The notes below the pieces were generated by a model. That model saw nothing but the letters and a program-made list of their open reading frames with translations. It ran no database searches and was not told the DNA's origin. From contig JBBAKX010000006.1 of NCBI GenBank assembly GCA_040403315.1, positions 178,324 through 242,323 of the forward strand: a stretch of 64,000 nucleotides of DNA, in the 5' to 3' direction. Each line of letters opens with the position of its first letter. The first letter of the stretch is position 1. The translations under genes were made by a program, and so were the position numbers. Positions 35,598 to 44,525 of this stretch are shown here, piece after piece. This DNA is from CAMCXT01 sp040403315 (GTDB lineage Bacteria > Bacteroidota > Bacteroidia > M30B66).

Positions 35598-36224
35598 ATG
35601 GAAGGAATGAAATTGATTTTACACTATTTCCCTGAACTTTCAGAGAAGCAAAAAGGACAATTTTCACAGTTGCAGGAAATCTATGAAGACTGGAACGCGA
35701 AAATCAATGTCATTTCTAGAAAAGACATTTCAGAACTCTATCTCCGCCACGTATTGCACAGTTTAGCAATAGCTAAATTTATTCAGTTTGTTCCCGACAC
35801 AAGAATTCTTGATATCGGCACAGGAGGAGGATTTCCAGGAATTCCACTTGCTATTCTTTTCCCTGAATGTGAATTCCTTTTAAGTGATTCTATCGCTAAG
35901 AAGATTACTGTGGTGAATGCCGCTGCTGAAACCTTGGAGCTAACCAATGTAAAAAGTCATGCTGGACGAGTGGAAAGAGTAACCGACAAATTCGACTTTA
36001 TCGTTTCACGTGCAGTGGCGCCACTCGAAGAATTGGTAGACTGGTCGAAAGGCAAGTTCATCAAACAAAGCAAAAACGAATTTACCAATGGCTGGATTTG
36101 CCTCAAAGGCGGCGATCTCGTTGAAGAAGCTACTGTTTCGGGCAGAAGATTTGAAATCATTCCACTTCAAAAGTGGTTCAAAGAAGATTTTTTCGAATCG
36201 AAGCGAATCATATACGCTGTTTAA
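35598..36224 (+). CDS. rsmG: 16S rRNA (guanine-527-N7) methyltransferase
   Basis: A 208-residue SAM-dependent methyltransferase. The motif DIGTGGGFPGIPLAILFP (about 74-91) is the SAM-binding hallmark of RsmG/GidB. Other conserved segments are WNAKINVISRKDISELYLRHVLHSL and DFIVSRAVAPLEEL. It methylates G527 in the decoding region of 16S rRNA; loss gives low-level streptomycin resistance in other bacteria. It follows the sigma factor by 39 bases, and its stop overlaps that of the convergent glycosyltransferase gene by 4 bases. The start could be Met4 rather than Met1. Confidence 0.95.
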   Translation: MEGMKLILHYFPELSEKQKGQFSQLQEIYEDWNAKINVISRKDISELYLRHVLHSLAIAKFIQFVPDTRILDIGTGGGFPGIPLAILFPECEFLLSDSIAKKITVVNAAAETLELTNVKSHAGRVERVTDKFDFIVSRAVAPLEELVDWSKGKFIKQSKNEFTNGWICLKGGDLVEEATVSGRRFEIIPLQKWFKEDFFESKRIIYAV

Positions 36225-37699
36225 GGCTTTGCTCGAAGTTCGTGAATCGTATAAATCCGAGAACGAATAATCCAATCATTGAAATTGAATGCTTTTATCC
36301 ACTGAGGATAAGCAAAATACACCTTTTGGTCGCTGTAGTTTTTAAAATTTACATCTGCCGTAAAATCCAATTCCAGAAGAAAAAGCCTTTTGATATTAGC
36401 TATATCTAAATAGGCTTGAATCTCGGCATCGTCTTTACAAATCACCGATTTTAATTGTGGAGCTTTGTAAAAGTAGATCTGATTCCCCACAACTTTGTAG
36501 ATGTCTTCATTCTTACAAATCAGTACCAACGGATCTTTGTTGGATTCCTTGTAAAGAAACTTATAGTAATTGATGATCGTTTGTTGCGGCGTAACTGCTT
36601 CAGCGGTTAATGCAAGAAAATTTATTGCGATAGCTGGAACGATTAGCCACTTCCACGATTTCTTGTAAGGATATCTTGCTAGGAATGCGTCTATCCCAAT
36701 CGCTACCAAGTAAATAAATGCAAACACTACCGGAAACATAAAGCGAAGCTCCTTGTGCCCAACAGCCATATGTCCAAGTAAAAACGGAACGAATACCCAA
36801 AGAAAAACGCTTCTTTTTTGCTGAAAACCTCCCCAAAAAAGGAACACCAATAACAGGATGCTAAATGGCGGAATTCCCTTTTCAAGCAAAAGCATAAAGT
36901 AATCCCACCAAGGCGTTTCGCCAAATTCTGCTGCTTTGTTGAGGGTTAAATTCTGATAAAAATAATTGAATGGAGTGAGCACTTTCTCGCCGTAAAACGA
37001 CCAATCCAACCCAACACAAACAAGCATTACCGTTAAAGCAGGAAACACAATCCACAAAATACTCTTCAAATTCGCTTTCTGCACGAACAATAACCAAAGT
37101 CCCAAGCCTACAAAAGCAAAAGCCATTTGAAACCTGAAAAAGAATGAAAGCCCCAACAAAGCACCTGCAAAAACTATCTGAATGATCGATTGCTTCTGAT
37201 GGTCCTTGAAATATTTAAGAATCAGATAAAGTGCAGCAAAAAATGTAATCGATGCATAATTCTCCGACGAAAATCGAACGCTGATAAAAGGCACAAACCA
37301 AAGAAGCAGCGAAAATCCAAGGAATATTTTGCGAGCGATTTCGGATCTGAACTGATCCACAACCAACAAACTCAACTTTACGATAACCAACCAAGCCAAA
37401 CAGGCGGTGATTAATCTCAGTAATAATATTTGTGAGAAGGGTGATTCAATCCCGATAAACTGCAATGTTTCGAGCATTACAAATGCCAAAGTAGGCTGCA
37501 AGGAGGGCCTTATTTTTTCTCCAAATTCCCAGGGAAGTGCGTCGCCGGGCGTGATGCCTCTCATGTAATTGGCGAATTCCAATATTTGGAAATGCTCATC
37601 AGGATGGAAATACCCATCGCTGAAATAAGCTGTAATTAAGAATGCTACTAATCCGCCGAATAAAAGAAATCGGTAGGGCGATTTATATATTTCTAACAT
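36221..37699 (-). CDS. GT-C fold membrane glycosyltransferase (GT22/Alg9-PIG-B-like)
   Basis: A 492-residue polytopic protein with about nine to eleven transmembrane helices. The first loop has GYFHPDEHFQILEFANYMRG, the acidic lipid-donor motif (HPDE) of the GT22 mannosyltransferases and related GT-C enzymes, then the family-like IRPSLQP. The C-terminal ~120 residues are soluble. It probably transfers a sugar from a polyprenyl-phosphate donor outside the inner membrane; donor and acceptor are unknown. It stands alone, with 209 bases upstream in which I see no gene. Confidence 0.78.
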   Translation of the reverse strand: MLEIYKSPYRFLLFGGLVAFLITAYFSDGYFHPDEHFQILEFANYMRGITPGDALPWEFGEKIRPSLQPTLAFVMLETLQFIGIESPFSQILLLRLITACLAWLVIVKLSLLVVDQFRSEIARKIFLGFSLLLWFVPFISVRFSSENYASITFFAALYLILKYFKDHQKQSIIQIVFAGALLGLSFFFRFQMAFAFVGLGLWLLFVQKANLKSILWIVFPALTVMLVCVGLDWSFYGEKVLTPFNYFYQNLTLNKAAEFGETPWWDYFMLLLEKGIPPFSILLLVFLFWGGFQQKRSVFLWVFVPFLLGHMAVGHKELRFMFPVVFAFIYLVAIGIDAFLARYPYKKSWKWLIVPAIAINFLALTAEAVTPQQTIINYYKFLYKESNKDPLVLICKNEDIYKVVGNQIYFYKAPQLKSVICKDDAEIQAYLDIANIKRLFLLELDFTADVNFKNYSDQKVYFAYPQWIKAFNFNDWIIRSRIYTIHELRAKP

Positions 37700-37908
37700 C
37701 TACTTTATCGAACTGCAAATTAAGTCCAAAGCAAACGAAGTGCTGCTTGTAGATGAAAATAAAATTCAGTGAAAACGAATATTTCTACTTTGATTTTCAG
37801 AGGATTTGCAGTTTATTATTTATCGTTCCAAACGACGATAAAATGACATATCGTTTAAAATTGTGATAGGCTGAGTTCTGGATCGATCTACTTGCAGTCC
37901 AATAATCA

Positions 37909-39564
37909 CTATTGCCAAGCCTTCCAAGCATTGATCAAACAATTGGTTGAACCATCGTGGCTAGAAACATCGGCATCATTTTGCAATTCAGGTAAAATTT
38001 TACCAGCGAGCTGCTTGCCCAATTCAACTCCCCACTGGTCGAACGAATACAAATTCCATAACACACCTTGTACAAAGATTTTTTGCTCATAAGCTGCCAC
38101 CAAAGCACCGAGCATGAACGGTGTTACCTGCTTCATCAAGAAACTATTGGTTGGCTTGTTGCCTTCGAAAACTCGAAAAGGTGCATGAAATGCTATTTCC
38201 TCAGCCGAAAATCCACGGGCTGCCAATTCCGTTTCAACCTCACTAAGCGATTTTCCATTCATCAAGGCCTCGGTTTGAGCGAAGAAATTCGATATCAACA
38301 AAGTATGGTGATCGCCCAATTGATTGTGACTTAAAGCTGGGGCGATGAAATCAGCAGGAATTAATTGCGAACCTTGGTGGATCAATTGGTAAAATGCATG
38401 TTGACCGTTGGTACCAGGTTCGCCCCAAATCACCGGACCGGTTTGATAATTCACTGGATTTCCATTTCGATCTACCGTCTTGCCATTGCTCTCCATATCG
38501 CCTTGTTGAAAATACGCTGCAAAACGATGCATGTATTGATCGTAAGGCAAAATAGCTTGAGAAGCCGCACCGAAGAAATTCACATACCAAATTCCTAGCA
38601 AAGCCATGATTACCGGGATATTCTCGTCGAACTTAGCCGTACGAAAATGTTTGTCCATTTCGTGGGCTCCTTCGAGCAATTCGATAAAATGCTTGTATCC
38701 AACCGACAAAGCAATGGGCAAACCGATAGCGCTCCAAAGTGAGTACCTACCTCCTACCCAATCCCAAAATCCGAACATGTTACTAGTGTCGATTCCGAAT
38801 GCTGAAACTGCGGCTGCATTGGTTGAAACTGCCACAAAGTGTTTGGCTACAAATGCTTCATCTTTCGCAATTTCTAGGAACCAAGATCTAGCAGAATGTG
38901 CATTTGCCATGGTTTCCTGTGTGGTGAAAGTCTTTGACGCGATGATGAACAGCGTTGTTTCCACATCGATTTTTCTCAACGTTTCAGCCATGTGAGATCC
39001 ATCAACATTCGACACGAAATGCATCTCAATATTGCGGTTCGAGTACGGTTTCAGGGCTTCACAAACCATCACCGGACCTAAATCAGATCCACCGATGCCG
39101 ATATTCACAACATGTTGGATTGGCTTTCCAGTGAAGCCTTTCCATGCTCCAGCATGCACAGAATCAACGAATTTCTCCATCCTGTCAAGTACTTCCAAAA
39201 CATCAGGCATCACATCCTTACCGTTTACCAAAACTGGATTTCCACTTCGGTTTCTCAACGCAGAATGAAGCACAGCACGGTTTTCGGTTGCATTGATCGC
39301 TTCTCCTGAAAACTGAGCCTCAATGGCTGCTTCCAATCCGCATTCCTTCGCCAATGCCACCAAATGCTGCATCGTTTCGGCATTGATTCGGTTCTTCGAA
39401 AAATCGAAAAGCAGATCATTCCAACGAATCGAAAAGTCAGAAGCCCGATTGGAATTCTGAGCGAACATATCGCGCATTTGAAGCTTAGAAACTTGCTGAT
39501 AATGTGACTCTAAAGTCGCAAATGCAGCGGTCTGACTAAAATTTACTTTTGGAAACATAAGCAT
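37909..39564 (-). CDS. pgi: Glucose-6-phosphate isomerase
   Basis: A 551-residue isomerase interconverting glucose-6-phosphate and fructose-6-phosphate. The long form matches the E. coli type. Signatures: VNIGIGGSDLGPVMV, IASKTFTTQETMANA, WVGGRYSLWSAIGLPIAL, and GQHAFYQLIHQGSQLIP with the catalytic region. The start may be Met1 or Met3. It is the last gene of the minus-strand alpha-glucan and glycolysis cluster, but a hairpin with a T tract stands directly ahead of it (39566-39612), so its expression may depend on read-through or its own promoter. Confidence 0.97.
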   Translation of the reverse strand: MLMFPKVNFSQTAAFATLESHYQQVSKLQMRDMFAQNSNRASDFSIRWNDLLFDFSKNRINAETMQHLVALAKECGLEAAIEAQFSGEAINATENRAVLHSALRNRSGNPVLVNGKDVMPDVLEVLDRMEKFVDSVHAGAWKGFTGKPIQHVVNIGIGGSDLGPVMVCEALKPYSNRNIEMHFVSNVDGSHMAETLRKIDVETTLFIIASKTFTTQETMANAHSARSWFLEIAKDEAFVAKHFVAVSTNAAAVSAFGIDTSNMFGFWDWVGGRYSLWSAIGLPIALSVGYKHFIELLEGAHEMDKHFRTAKFDENIPVIMALLGIWYVNFFGAASQAILPYDQYMHRFAAYFQQGDMESNGKTVDRNGNPVNYQTGPVIWGEPGTNGQHAFYQLIHQGSQLIPADFIAPALSHNQLGDHHTLLISNFFAQTEALMNGKSLSEVETELAARGFSAEEIAFHAPFRVFEGNKPTNSFLMKQVTPFMLGALVAAYEQKIFVQGVLWNLYSFDQWGVELGKQLAGKILPELQNDADVSSHDGSTNCLINAWKAWQ

Positions 39565-39565
39565 A

Positions 39566-39612
39566 GAAAAACCCGAACTTCAAGTAAAATTGGTACTCAA
39601 AGTTCAGGGTTA
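39566..39612 (-). terminator. Hairpin between fba and pgi
   Basis: AACCCGAACTT pairs with AAGTTC-A-GGGTT (11 bp, one bulge) around a 20-base loop; on the minus strand it ends in GGGTTTTTC. A second GC-rich hairpin, CCCCG/CGGGG, lies at 39632-39643, just after the fba stop. Together they suggest termination or attenuation before pgi. Confidence 0.6.
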
Positions 39613-39649
39613 AGGTTGAGTGTTTTATTTCCCCGTTCGGGGGATGGGA

Positions 39650-40723
39650 TTATCGGCGATTGATGCAGTTTAGGTCAGCAAAAGCTTGTTCGAGACGTTT
39701 GCGGAAAGTGTCTTCTCCTTTGCGCATCCAAACACGTGGATCGTAGAATTTCTTGTTCGGCTTGTCGTCGCCTTCTGGATTTCCAATTTGACCTTGCAAG
39801 TAACCCTTGTTGGCTTCGTAGTAATCTTTAACGCCATCCCAGAAAGCCCACTGAAGATCGGTGTCGATGTTCATTTTAATGGCACCGTATGAAATCGCTT
39901 CACGAATTTCAGCTTCCGAAGATCCTGATCCTCCGTGGAATACGAAGTTCACTGGTTTGTCTATAGTATTAAATTTCTGCTTGATATATTCTTGAGAATT
40001 GTGAAGGATTTTAGGCTCCAATTTCACGTTTCCTGGCTTGTACACACCGTGCACATTTCCGAAAGCTGCAGCAATGGTAAAGTTCGGGCTCACCTTCATC
40101 AACTCTTCGTAGGCATAAGCAACTTCCTCAGGTTGGGTGTACAAATGCTTGCTGTCGATGTGTGAATTATCAACGCCATCTTCTTCTCCACCAGTAACGC
40201 CAAGTTCGATTTCTAGTGTCATGCCAAGACGTGCCATTCTTTCGAGGTAACGCTTACAGATTTCGATGTTTTCTTCGATTGGCTCTTCACTCAAATCAAG
40301 CATGTGACTAGAATACAATGGCTTTCCGTTGGCTTTGAAAAATTTCTCACCAGCATCGAGCAAACCATCAATCCAAGGAAGCAATTTTTTCGCAGCGTGA
40401 TCGGTATGCAGCACAACAAGAATATTGTAGGCATCAGCCATTAAATGCACGTGATGAGCGCCAGAAATTCCACCAGCAATAGAAGCTTGTTGCTTGCTGT
40501 TGTCGAGACCTTTCCCGGCAAAAAACTGTGCTCCTCCGTTAGAAAACTGAACAATCACAGGCGAATTTACTTTGCTGGCAGTTTCAAGCACGCCATTCAC
40601 GGTGTGCGACGAAATAACATTCACAGCAGGTAACGCGTAGCCGTTTTCATTGGCATGACGCAACAGATGACTCAATTCTTGGCCGTAAACAACGCCCGAT
40701 TTCAATGATGTAGCTGTTTCCAT
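39650..40723 (-). CDS. fba: Class II fructose-bisphosphate aldolase
   Basis: A 357-residue zinc aldolase of the E. coli FbaA type (class IIA), splitting fructose-1,6-bisphosphate into two triose phosphates. Motifs: ALPAVNVISSHTVNGVLE, VVLHTDHAAKKLLPWIDG (zinc histidines), ELGVTGGEEDGVDN, AAFGNVHGVY and NFVFHGGSGSSEAEI. Residues MNIDTDLQWAFWDGV are also family-typical. It follows the GH13 gene with a 1-base gap, so the pair is translationally close. It links sugar release upstream to lower glycolysis. Confidence 0.97.
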   Translation of the reverse strand: METATSLKSGVVYGQELSHLLRHANENGYALPAVNVISSHTVNGVLETASKVNSPVIVQFSNGGAQFFAGKGLDNSKQQASIAGGISGAHHVHLMADAYNILVVLHTDHAAKKLLPWIDGLLDAGEKFFKANGKPLYSSHMLDLSEEPIEENIEICKRYLERMARLGMTLEIELGVTGGEEDGVDNSHIDSKHLYTQPEEVAYAYEELMKVSPNFTIAAAFGNVHGVYKPGNVKLEPKILHNSQEYIKQKFNTIDKPVNFVFHGGSGSSEAEIREAISYGAIKMNIDTDLQWAFWDGVKDYYEANKGYLQGQIGNPEGDDKPNKKFYDPRVWMRKGEDTFRKRLEQAFADLNCINRR

Positions 40724-40724
40724 A

Positions 40725-42125
40725 TTAAGGTTTTTTAAATCTAAGAACTTGGTAAGTCCAAGGCTCCAAAGTTGAAGAATATTGTGCTTTCAATGCAACT
40801 GGTTTTGCAGCAGAATCGAAAATTGAAATCCAATCACCTGCTAAATCTGCATTGTCCATTTTGGCTTTTACCTTTTTGTCAGATAAATTTAAGATAAACA
40901 GCACTTTAGAAGTATCCTTTTTACGAATTACCGCAAACACTTGCTCATCAGCGCCGGTATTTAAACGGATCAATTCTCCACCATTTTCACCTGTTAATAA
41001 TGCAGGTTCAGTGGCTTTCAGTTTATTCAAACGTTGGTAAAAATCTACAAGCGGCAGTTTGCTGAAATCGATCGTGTCTTTATCGAAGAATTTCAAGCGT
41101 TTACGCATATCGGCTTCTTGACCGCTATAGATAAGCGGCATTCCGTTGAATGCATAAGTTAACGCGGCAAAAGCTTTCGACTTCTCCCCCATTTTCTCCC
41201 AGTTGCTTCCGTTCCAAGTATTTTCATCGTGGTTAGATGTAAAATACATGCGCAGGGCCGTTTTAGGATATTTCTCTTGTTCCTTCAAATATTCATCGAG
41301 CGCTTTCACTGTCTTCTTGCCTGCGGCGATGTCGTTCATCAGGTGAAGTACGCCCCAAGCATAGGTCATGTCGAATGCTTTGTTGTGAAGTTCTGCCTTC
41401 TCACCTTCAGCAAGCATGAAAATATCGCGCTTGGTAGAATGGAGCTCGCGGCTGCAATCTTGCCAAAAATCTGTTGGTACCATTTCAGCCACATCACATC
41501 GGAAACCGTCGATATCTGTAGCGCGTAACCAGAACTTCATGGCTTCAATCATGGAAGCTCTAAGTTCCTTATTTTCGAAATTCAAATCGGCAACATCGTG
41601 CCAATCAGCTACAGGAGGAATGATATTTCCCTTTTCATCTTTGTTGTAAAACTCTGGATGTGAAACTGTCCAATGGTGATCGAAAGCTGTGTGATTTGCC
41701 ACCCAATCGATGATCACCTTCATGCCCAATTGGTGGGCTTTGTTCACCATCTTAATCCAATCTTCCATGCTACCGTATTCAGGATTGAGGGCCATGTAAT
41801 CGCGCACTGCATAGTATGAACCTAGGCTTCCTTTTCTATTTTTCACACCGATAGGTTGAATAGGCATAAACCAAAGAATCTTCACACCTAAATCCTTCAA
41901 ACGTTCCAGTTGAGGAGTAAACTCGTTAAGCGTTCCAGATGGAGTAAACTGACGAAGGTTGACTTCATAAATTACTGCATCATGCGCCCATTTGGGAGTT
42001 GTTGCGATATTGATTTTGTTTTTCACATCCTTCGTGTTTAGGCTTGAGCGTTGAGGAGATACCGTTTGGGCCTGAACAAGTGCAGCCGACAAACCGATGA
42101 TGCAAGTGATTATCGTTTTTTTCAT
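40725..42125 (-). CDS. Secreted/periplasmic GH13 alpha-amylase-type enzyme
   Basis: A 466-residue glycoside hydrolase family 13 protein. MKKTIITCIIGLSAALVQAQ is a signal peptide ending in a signal-peptidase I site. The TIM barrel shows AVIYEVNLRQF (region around 50), VIIDWVANHT (conserved region I), GFRCDVAEM with nucleophile Asp (region II), FMLAEGE with the acid-base Glu (region III) and FTSNHDEN (region IV). A C-terminal beta domain follows. It hydrolyses alpha-1,4-glucans or maltodextrins. The other GH13 gene ends 8 bases upstream and fba follows after 1 base. Confidence 0.93.
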   Translation of the reverse strand: MKKTIITCIIGLSAALVQAQTVSPQRSSLNTKDVKNKINIATTPKWAHDAVIYEVNLRQFTPSGTLNEFTPQLERLKDLGVKILWFMPIQPIGVKNRKGSLGSYYAVRDYMALNPEYGSMEDWIKMVNKAHQLGMKVIIDWVANHTAFDHHWTVSHPEFYNKDEKGNIIPPVADWHDVADLNFENKELRASMIEAMKFWLRATDIDGFRCDVAEMVPTDFWQDCSRELHSTKRDIFMLAEGEKAELHNKAFDMTYAWGVLHLMNDIAAGKKTVKALDEYLKEQEKYPKTALRMYFTSNHDENTWNGSNWEKMGEKSKAFAALTYAFNGMPLIYSGQEADMRKRLKFFDKDTIDFSKLPLVDFYQRLNKLKATEPALLTGENGGELIRLNTGADEQVFAVIRKKDTSKVLFILNLSDKKVKAKMDNADLAGDWISIFDSAAKPVALKAQYSSTLEPWTYQVLRFKKP

Positions 42126-42133
42126 GAAGAAAC

Positions 42134-44515
42134 TTATTGTAAAGTGATGATTTCGAATGATAAAGGTTGAACAGCGATCGAAAGTTGATTGCCTTTGAAG
42201 GTTGGTTTGGATGAATGAAAAGTTTCGGCAACTGTTGTGGATGAGCCGGTTGGCAGAGCGACATTCAAGTTGGCAACTGTTTCGCTTCGATTGAGTGCAA
42301 CAACAACGCTTTTTCCGAAGTATTGGCGAATATAAACCAACTGATCTTTAGAAGCTTGAAGCACCTTGGTACTTCCATAAATCAATGGCATTGAATTTTT
42401 TCGGAGGTTTCCAAGTTTTGTAACGGTTTGTTTCACGGATGCTTCTTCTGGAGTTAAGTTGCTAAATCGCATCATCCTACGGTTATCGGGATCGTTTGCT
42501 CCAGTCATCCCGATTTCGTCGCCATAATAAATCACAGGGATTCCTGGGATGGTCATGATGAAGGCGTACAACATTTTCAAACGTGCATATCCTCGAGAAT
42601 CTTCCACTTTGATTTCACGGTTCCAACCGGCTTCTTTCTCATCCTCGCCTTGGCGGTAAGAGCCACCAGCATAATAAAGGAATCGAGGCATGTCGTGGTT
42701 ACCCGAAATGTTGCCCATTAAGGAGTGGTTACCATAATACAACGCACTCTCTTTCAACGATGCGGCAACCTTTTCGAACGATTCTGCTTCAGACGAAAAT
42801 ACGGGCCTTGCATCGAAATACAAGTTAAAATCGAACTGCGCATCGATCATTCCTGAACCAATGTAACTGCCAATTAATTCGCGGCTTCCGAAGGTTTCAC
42901 CAATCTGATAAACGTTTCTATTCTTTGGACCCGCCACACGGTTTTTCAGCTTGCGGGTGAGTGCTCTCCAGAAATCTTCTGAAACGTGTTTTGTAGCATC
43001 GTGACGGAAGCCATCGAGGTTGTATTTTTCTACCCAAAACAAGGCAGAATCGGTAAATGCATTGATCGCTTCTGGCTTCGTGTAATCGATGTCGGGCATG
43101 AAAGTGTCGAACCAAGTTGTAAGTCGCTGCTCATCCCAAATTCGGATATTTACACGACCATCTTTGGTGTACATCGAGCTAAACCATTCAGGATGCTGCT
43201 TGAAGATTTTGTTTTCATCGTGCACATGGTTCGATACAAAGTCCATCAACACATTCATGTTTTCGCCATGGGCTTGATCTACAAGTTTTCCGAACACTTC
43301 ATTTGAGCCCAAACGGTGATCTACAACAGTTGTATTTACAGGCCAATAACCGTGATATCCTGAAAACCAACGACGAGGTTCTGGATATTCTTGGTAAGCC
43401 CCTTCTGGATTTTGCACGATTGGAGAAATCCACAAAGTGTTCACGCCCATGTCTTTGAAGTAACCTTCTTTCTGCTTCTGCATAATCCCCTGTAAATCAC
43501 CACCTTGATAATTTGCTTTGAAATCTACACGCGGATCGATTACAGGTTTGTTGTTGCTCTTGTCTCCATCCATGAAACGATCTACCATCATGAAATACAA
43601 AATGGCAGCATGATAATCATCGCGTTTTAAATCGGCTGGAAGCTCTGCTACCTTGTTCTTAACGAGAGGAATAATAACATCATTTGCACCACCAGCAGCA
43701 TTGTATGCATAAATACGCAGGCTTGATCTTTCGAACTTTTCGGCAGCACCAGGCAGTTTGATTTCTATTTTATCGCCTTTCAATTTAACTGCACTTGCTG
43801 GCAAACAGTAATTTTCCAAAAGCACAATTGCCTCATCAGCACCATTGCTCACGTTGAGGATAATTTTTCCTTTTTCATGGGATGCAGTGCTGATAAATGG
43901 AGTCTTTGAATCATCTGCTCCAACCACTTTCATCACCGAATTAAATCCACCAATTCCGTTGGATGTTGAATCTGGATTGGCACGATCAAGCGACCATTTT
44001 CCATCGGCAACAACTTGGTAACTGTATTTCCCGGGATTGAGATTTAAGTCGATTATCCAACCTTCTTGCGATTTGGTGAGCGGTGTGAGGTTAGATTGCC
44101 AGTTGTTGATATCGCCTGCTAACTGAACCGATGCGACCTGATTTGGAATGTTTTTCAAAACCACATGGTGCTTCACTTTTACCGATTTACGCAATGGAAT
44201 AGCGTAAACAAAACCCTTCGACCACAGCTTGAGGACAGAAAACGGCTTCATGGTTTTCGGATTAGCCATCACTTTTAGGATGGCTTGTCCGGTTTTGAAT
44301 TGAAAATCAAGTCCTTCAACCTTCGAAATCGAGTCGATTAGGGCTACATCATCAACAAAATCCATCAAATCGATTCTGCCTGTGTCGATTGGCAATGTAA
44401 CCAATGAAGCCAAACCTGTAATAATCGGTTTTTCAGGAACTTGGAGCTTGTCGCTGCTACCGCAGGATTGAAGTCCGAGCGCTGCTGCAAGTATCAGATA
44501 GCTAAGGTTTTTCAT
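42134..44515 (-). CDS. GH13 alpha-amylase/neopullulanase-like lipoprotein with N-terminal starch-binding-like domains
   Basis: A 793-residue surface or periplasmic lipoprotein. The start at 44515 gives MKNLSYLILAAALGLQSC, a lipoprotein signal with Cys18; the longer frame would overlap the GH31 gene and mask it. Residues 20-130 and 130-230 are beta domains; the second (VQLAGDINNWQSNLTPLTK, then GKYSYQVVADGKW) is CBM48-like. The GH13 barrel follows with DFVSNHVHDE, DGFRHDATKH (nucleophile), IGETFGS (acid-base) and GNHDMPRF. It resembles SusG and neopullulanases that degrade starch-type glucans, but no SusC/SusD pair is present. Confidence 0.92.
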   Translation of the reverse strand: MKNLSYLILAAALGLQSCGSSDKLQVPEKPIITGLASLVTLPIDTGRIDLMDFVDDVALIDSISKVEGLDFQFKTGQAILKVMANPKTMKPFSVLKLWSKGFVYAIPLRKSVKVKHHVVLKNIPNQVASVQLAGDINNWQSNLTPLTKSQEGWIIDLNLNPGKYSYQVVADGKWSLDRANPDSTSNGIGGFNSVMKVVGADDSKTPFISTASHEKGKIILNVSNGADEAIVLLENYCLPASAVKLKGDKIEIKLPGAAEKFERSSLRIYAYNAAGGANDVIIPLVKNKVAELPADLKRDDYHAAILYFMMVDRFMDGDKSNNKPVIDPRVDFKANYQGGDLQGIMQKQKEGYFKDMGVNTLWISPIVQNPEGAYQEYPEPRRWFSGYHGYWPVNTTVVDHRLGSNEVFGKLVDQAHGENMNVLMDFVSNHVHDENKIFKQHPEWFSSMYTKDGRVNIRIWDEQRLTTWFDTFMPDIDYTKPEAINAFTDSALFWVEKYNLDGFRHDATKHVSEDFWRALTRKLKNRVAGPKNRNVYQIGETFGSRELIGSYIGSGMIDAQFDFNLYFDARPVFSSEAESFEKVAASLKESALYYGNHSLMGNISGNHDMPRFLYYAGGSYRQGEDEKEAGWNREIKVEDSRGYARLKMLYAFIMTIPGIPVIYYGDEIGMTGANDPDNRRMMRFSNLTPEEASVKQTVTKLGNLRKNSMPLIYGSTKVLQASKDQLVYIRQYFGKSVVVALNRSETVANLNVALPTGSSTTVAETFHSSKPTFKGNQLSIAVQPLSFEIITLQ

Positions 44516-44525
44516 AGAACTTAAT

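Noticed and set aside
39632..39643. The CCCCG/CGGGG hairpin as a strong intrinsic terminator by itself
   Set aside because: No T tract follows it on either strand; only the neighbouring stem at 39566-39612 has one.
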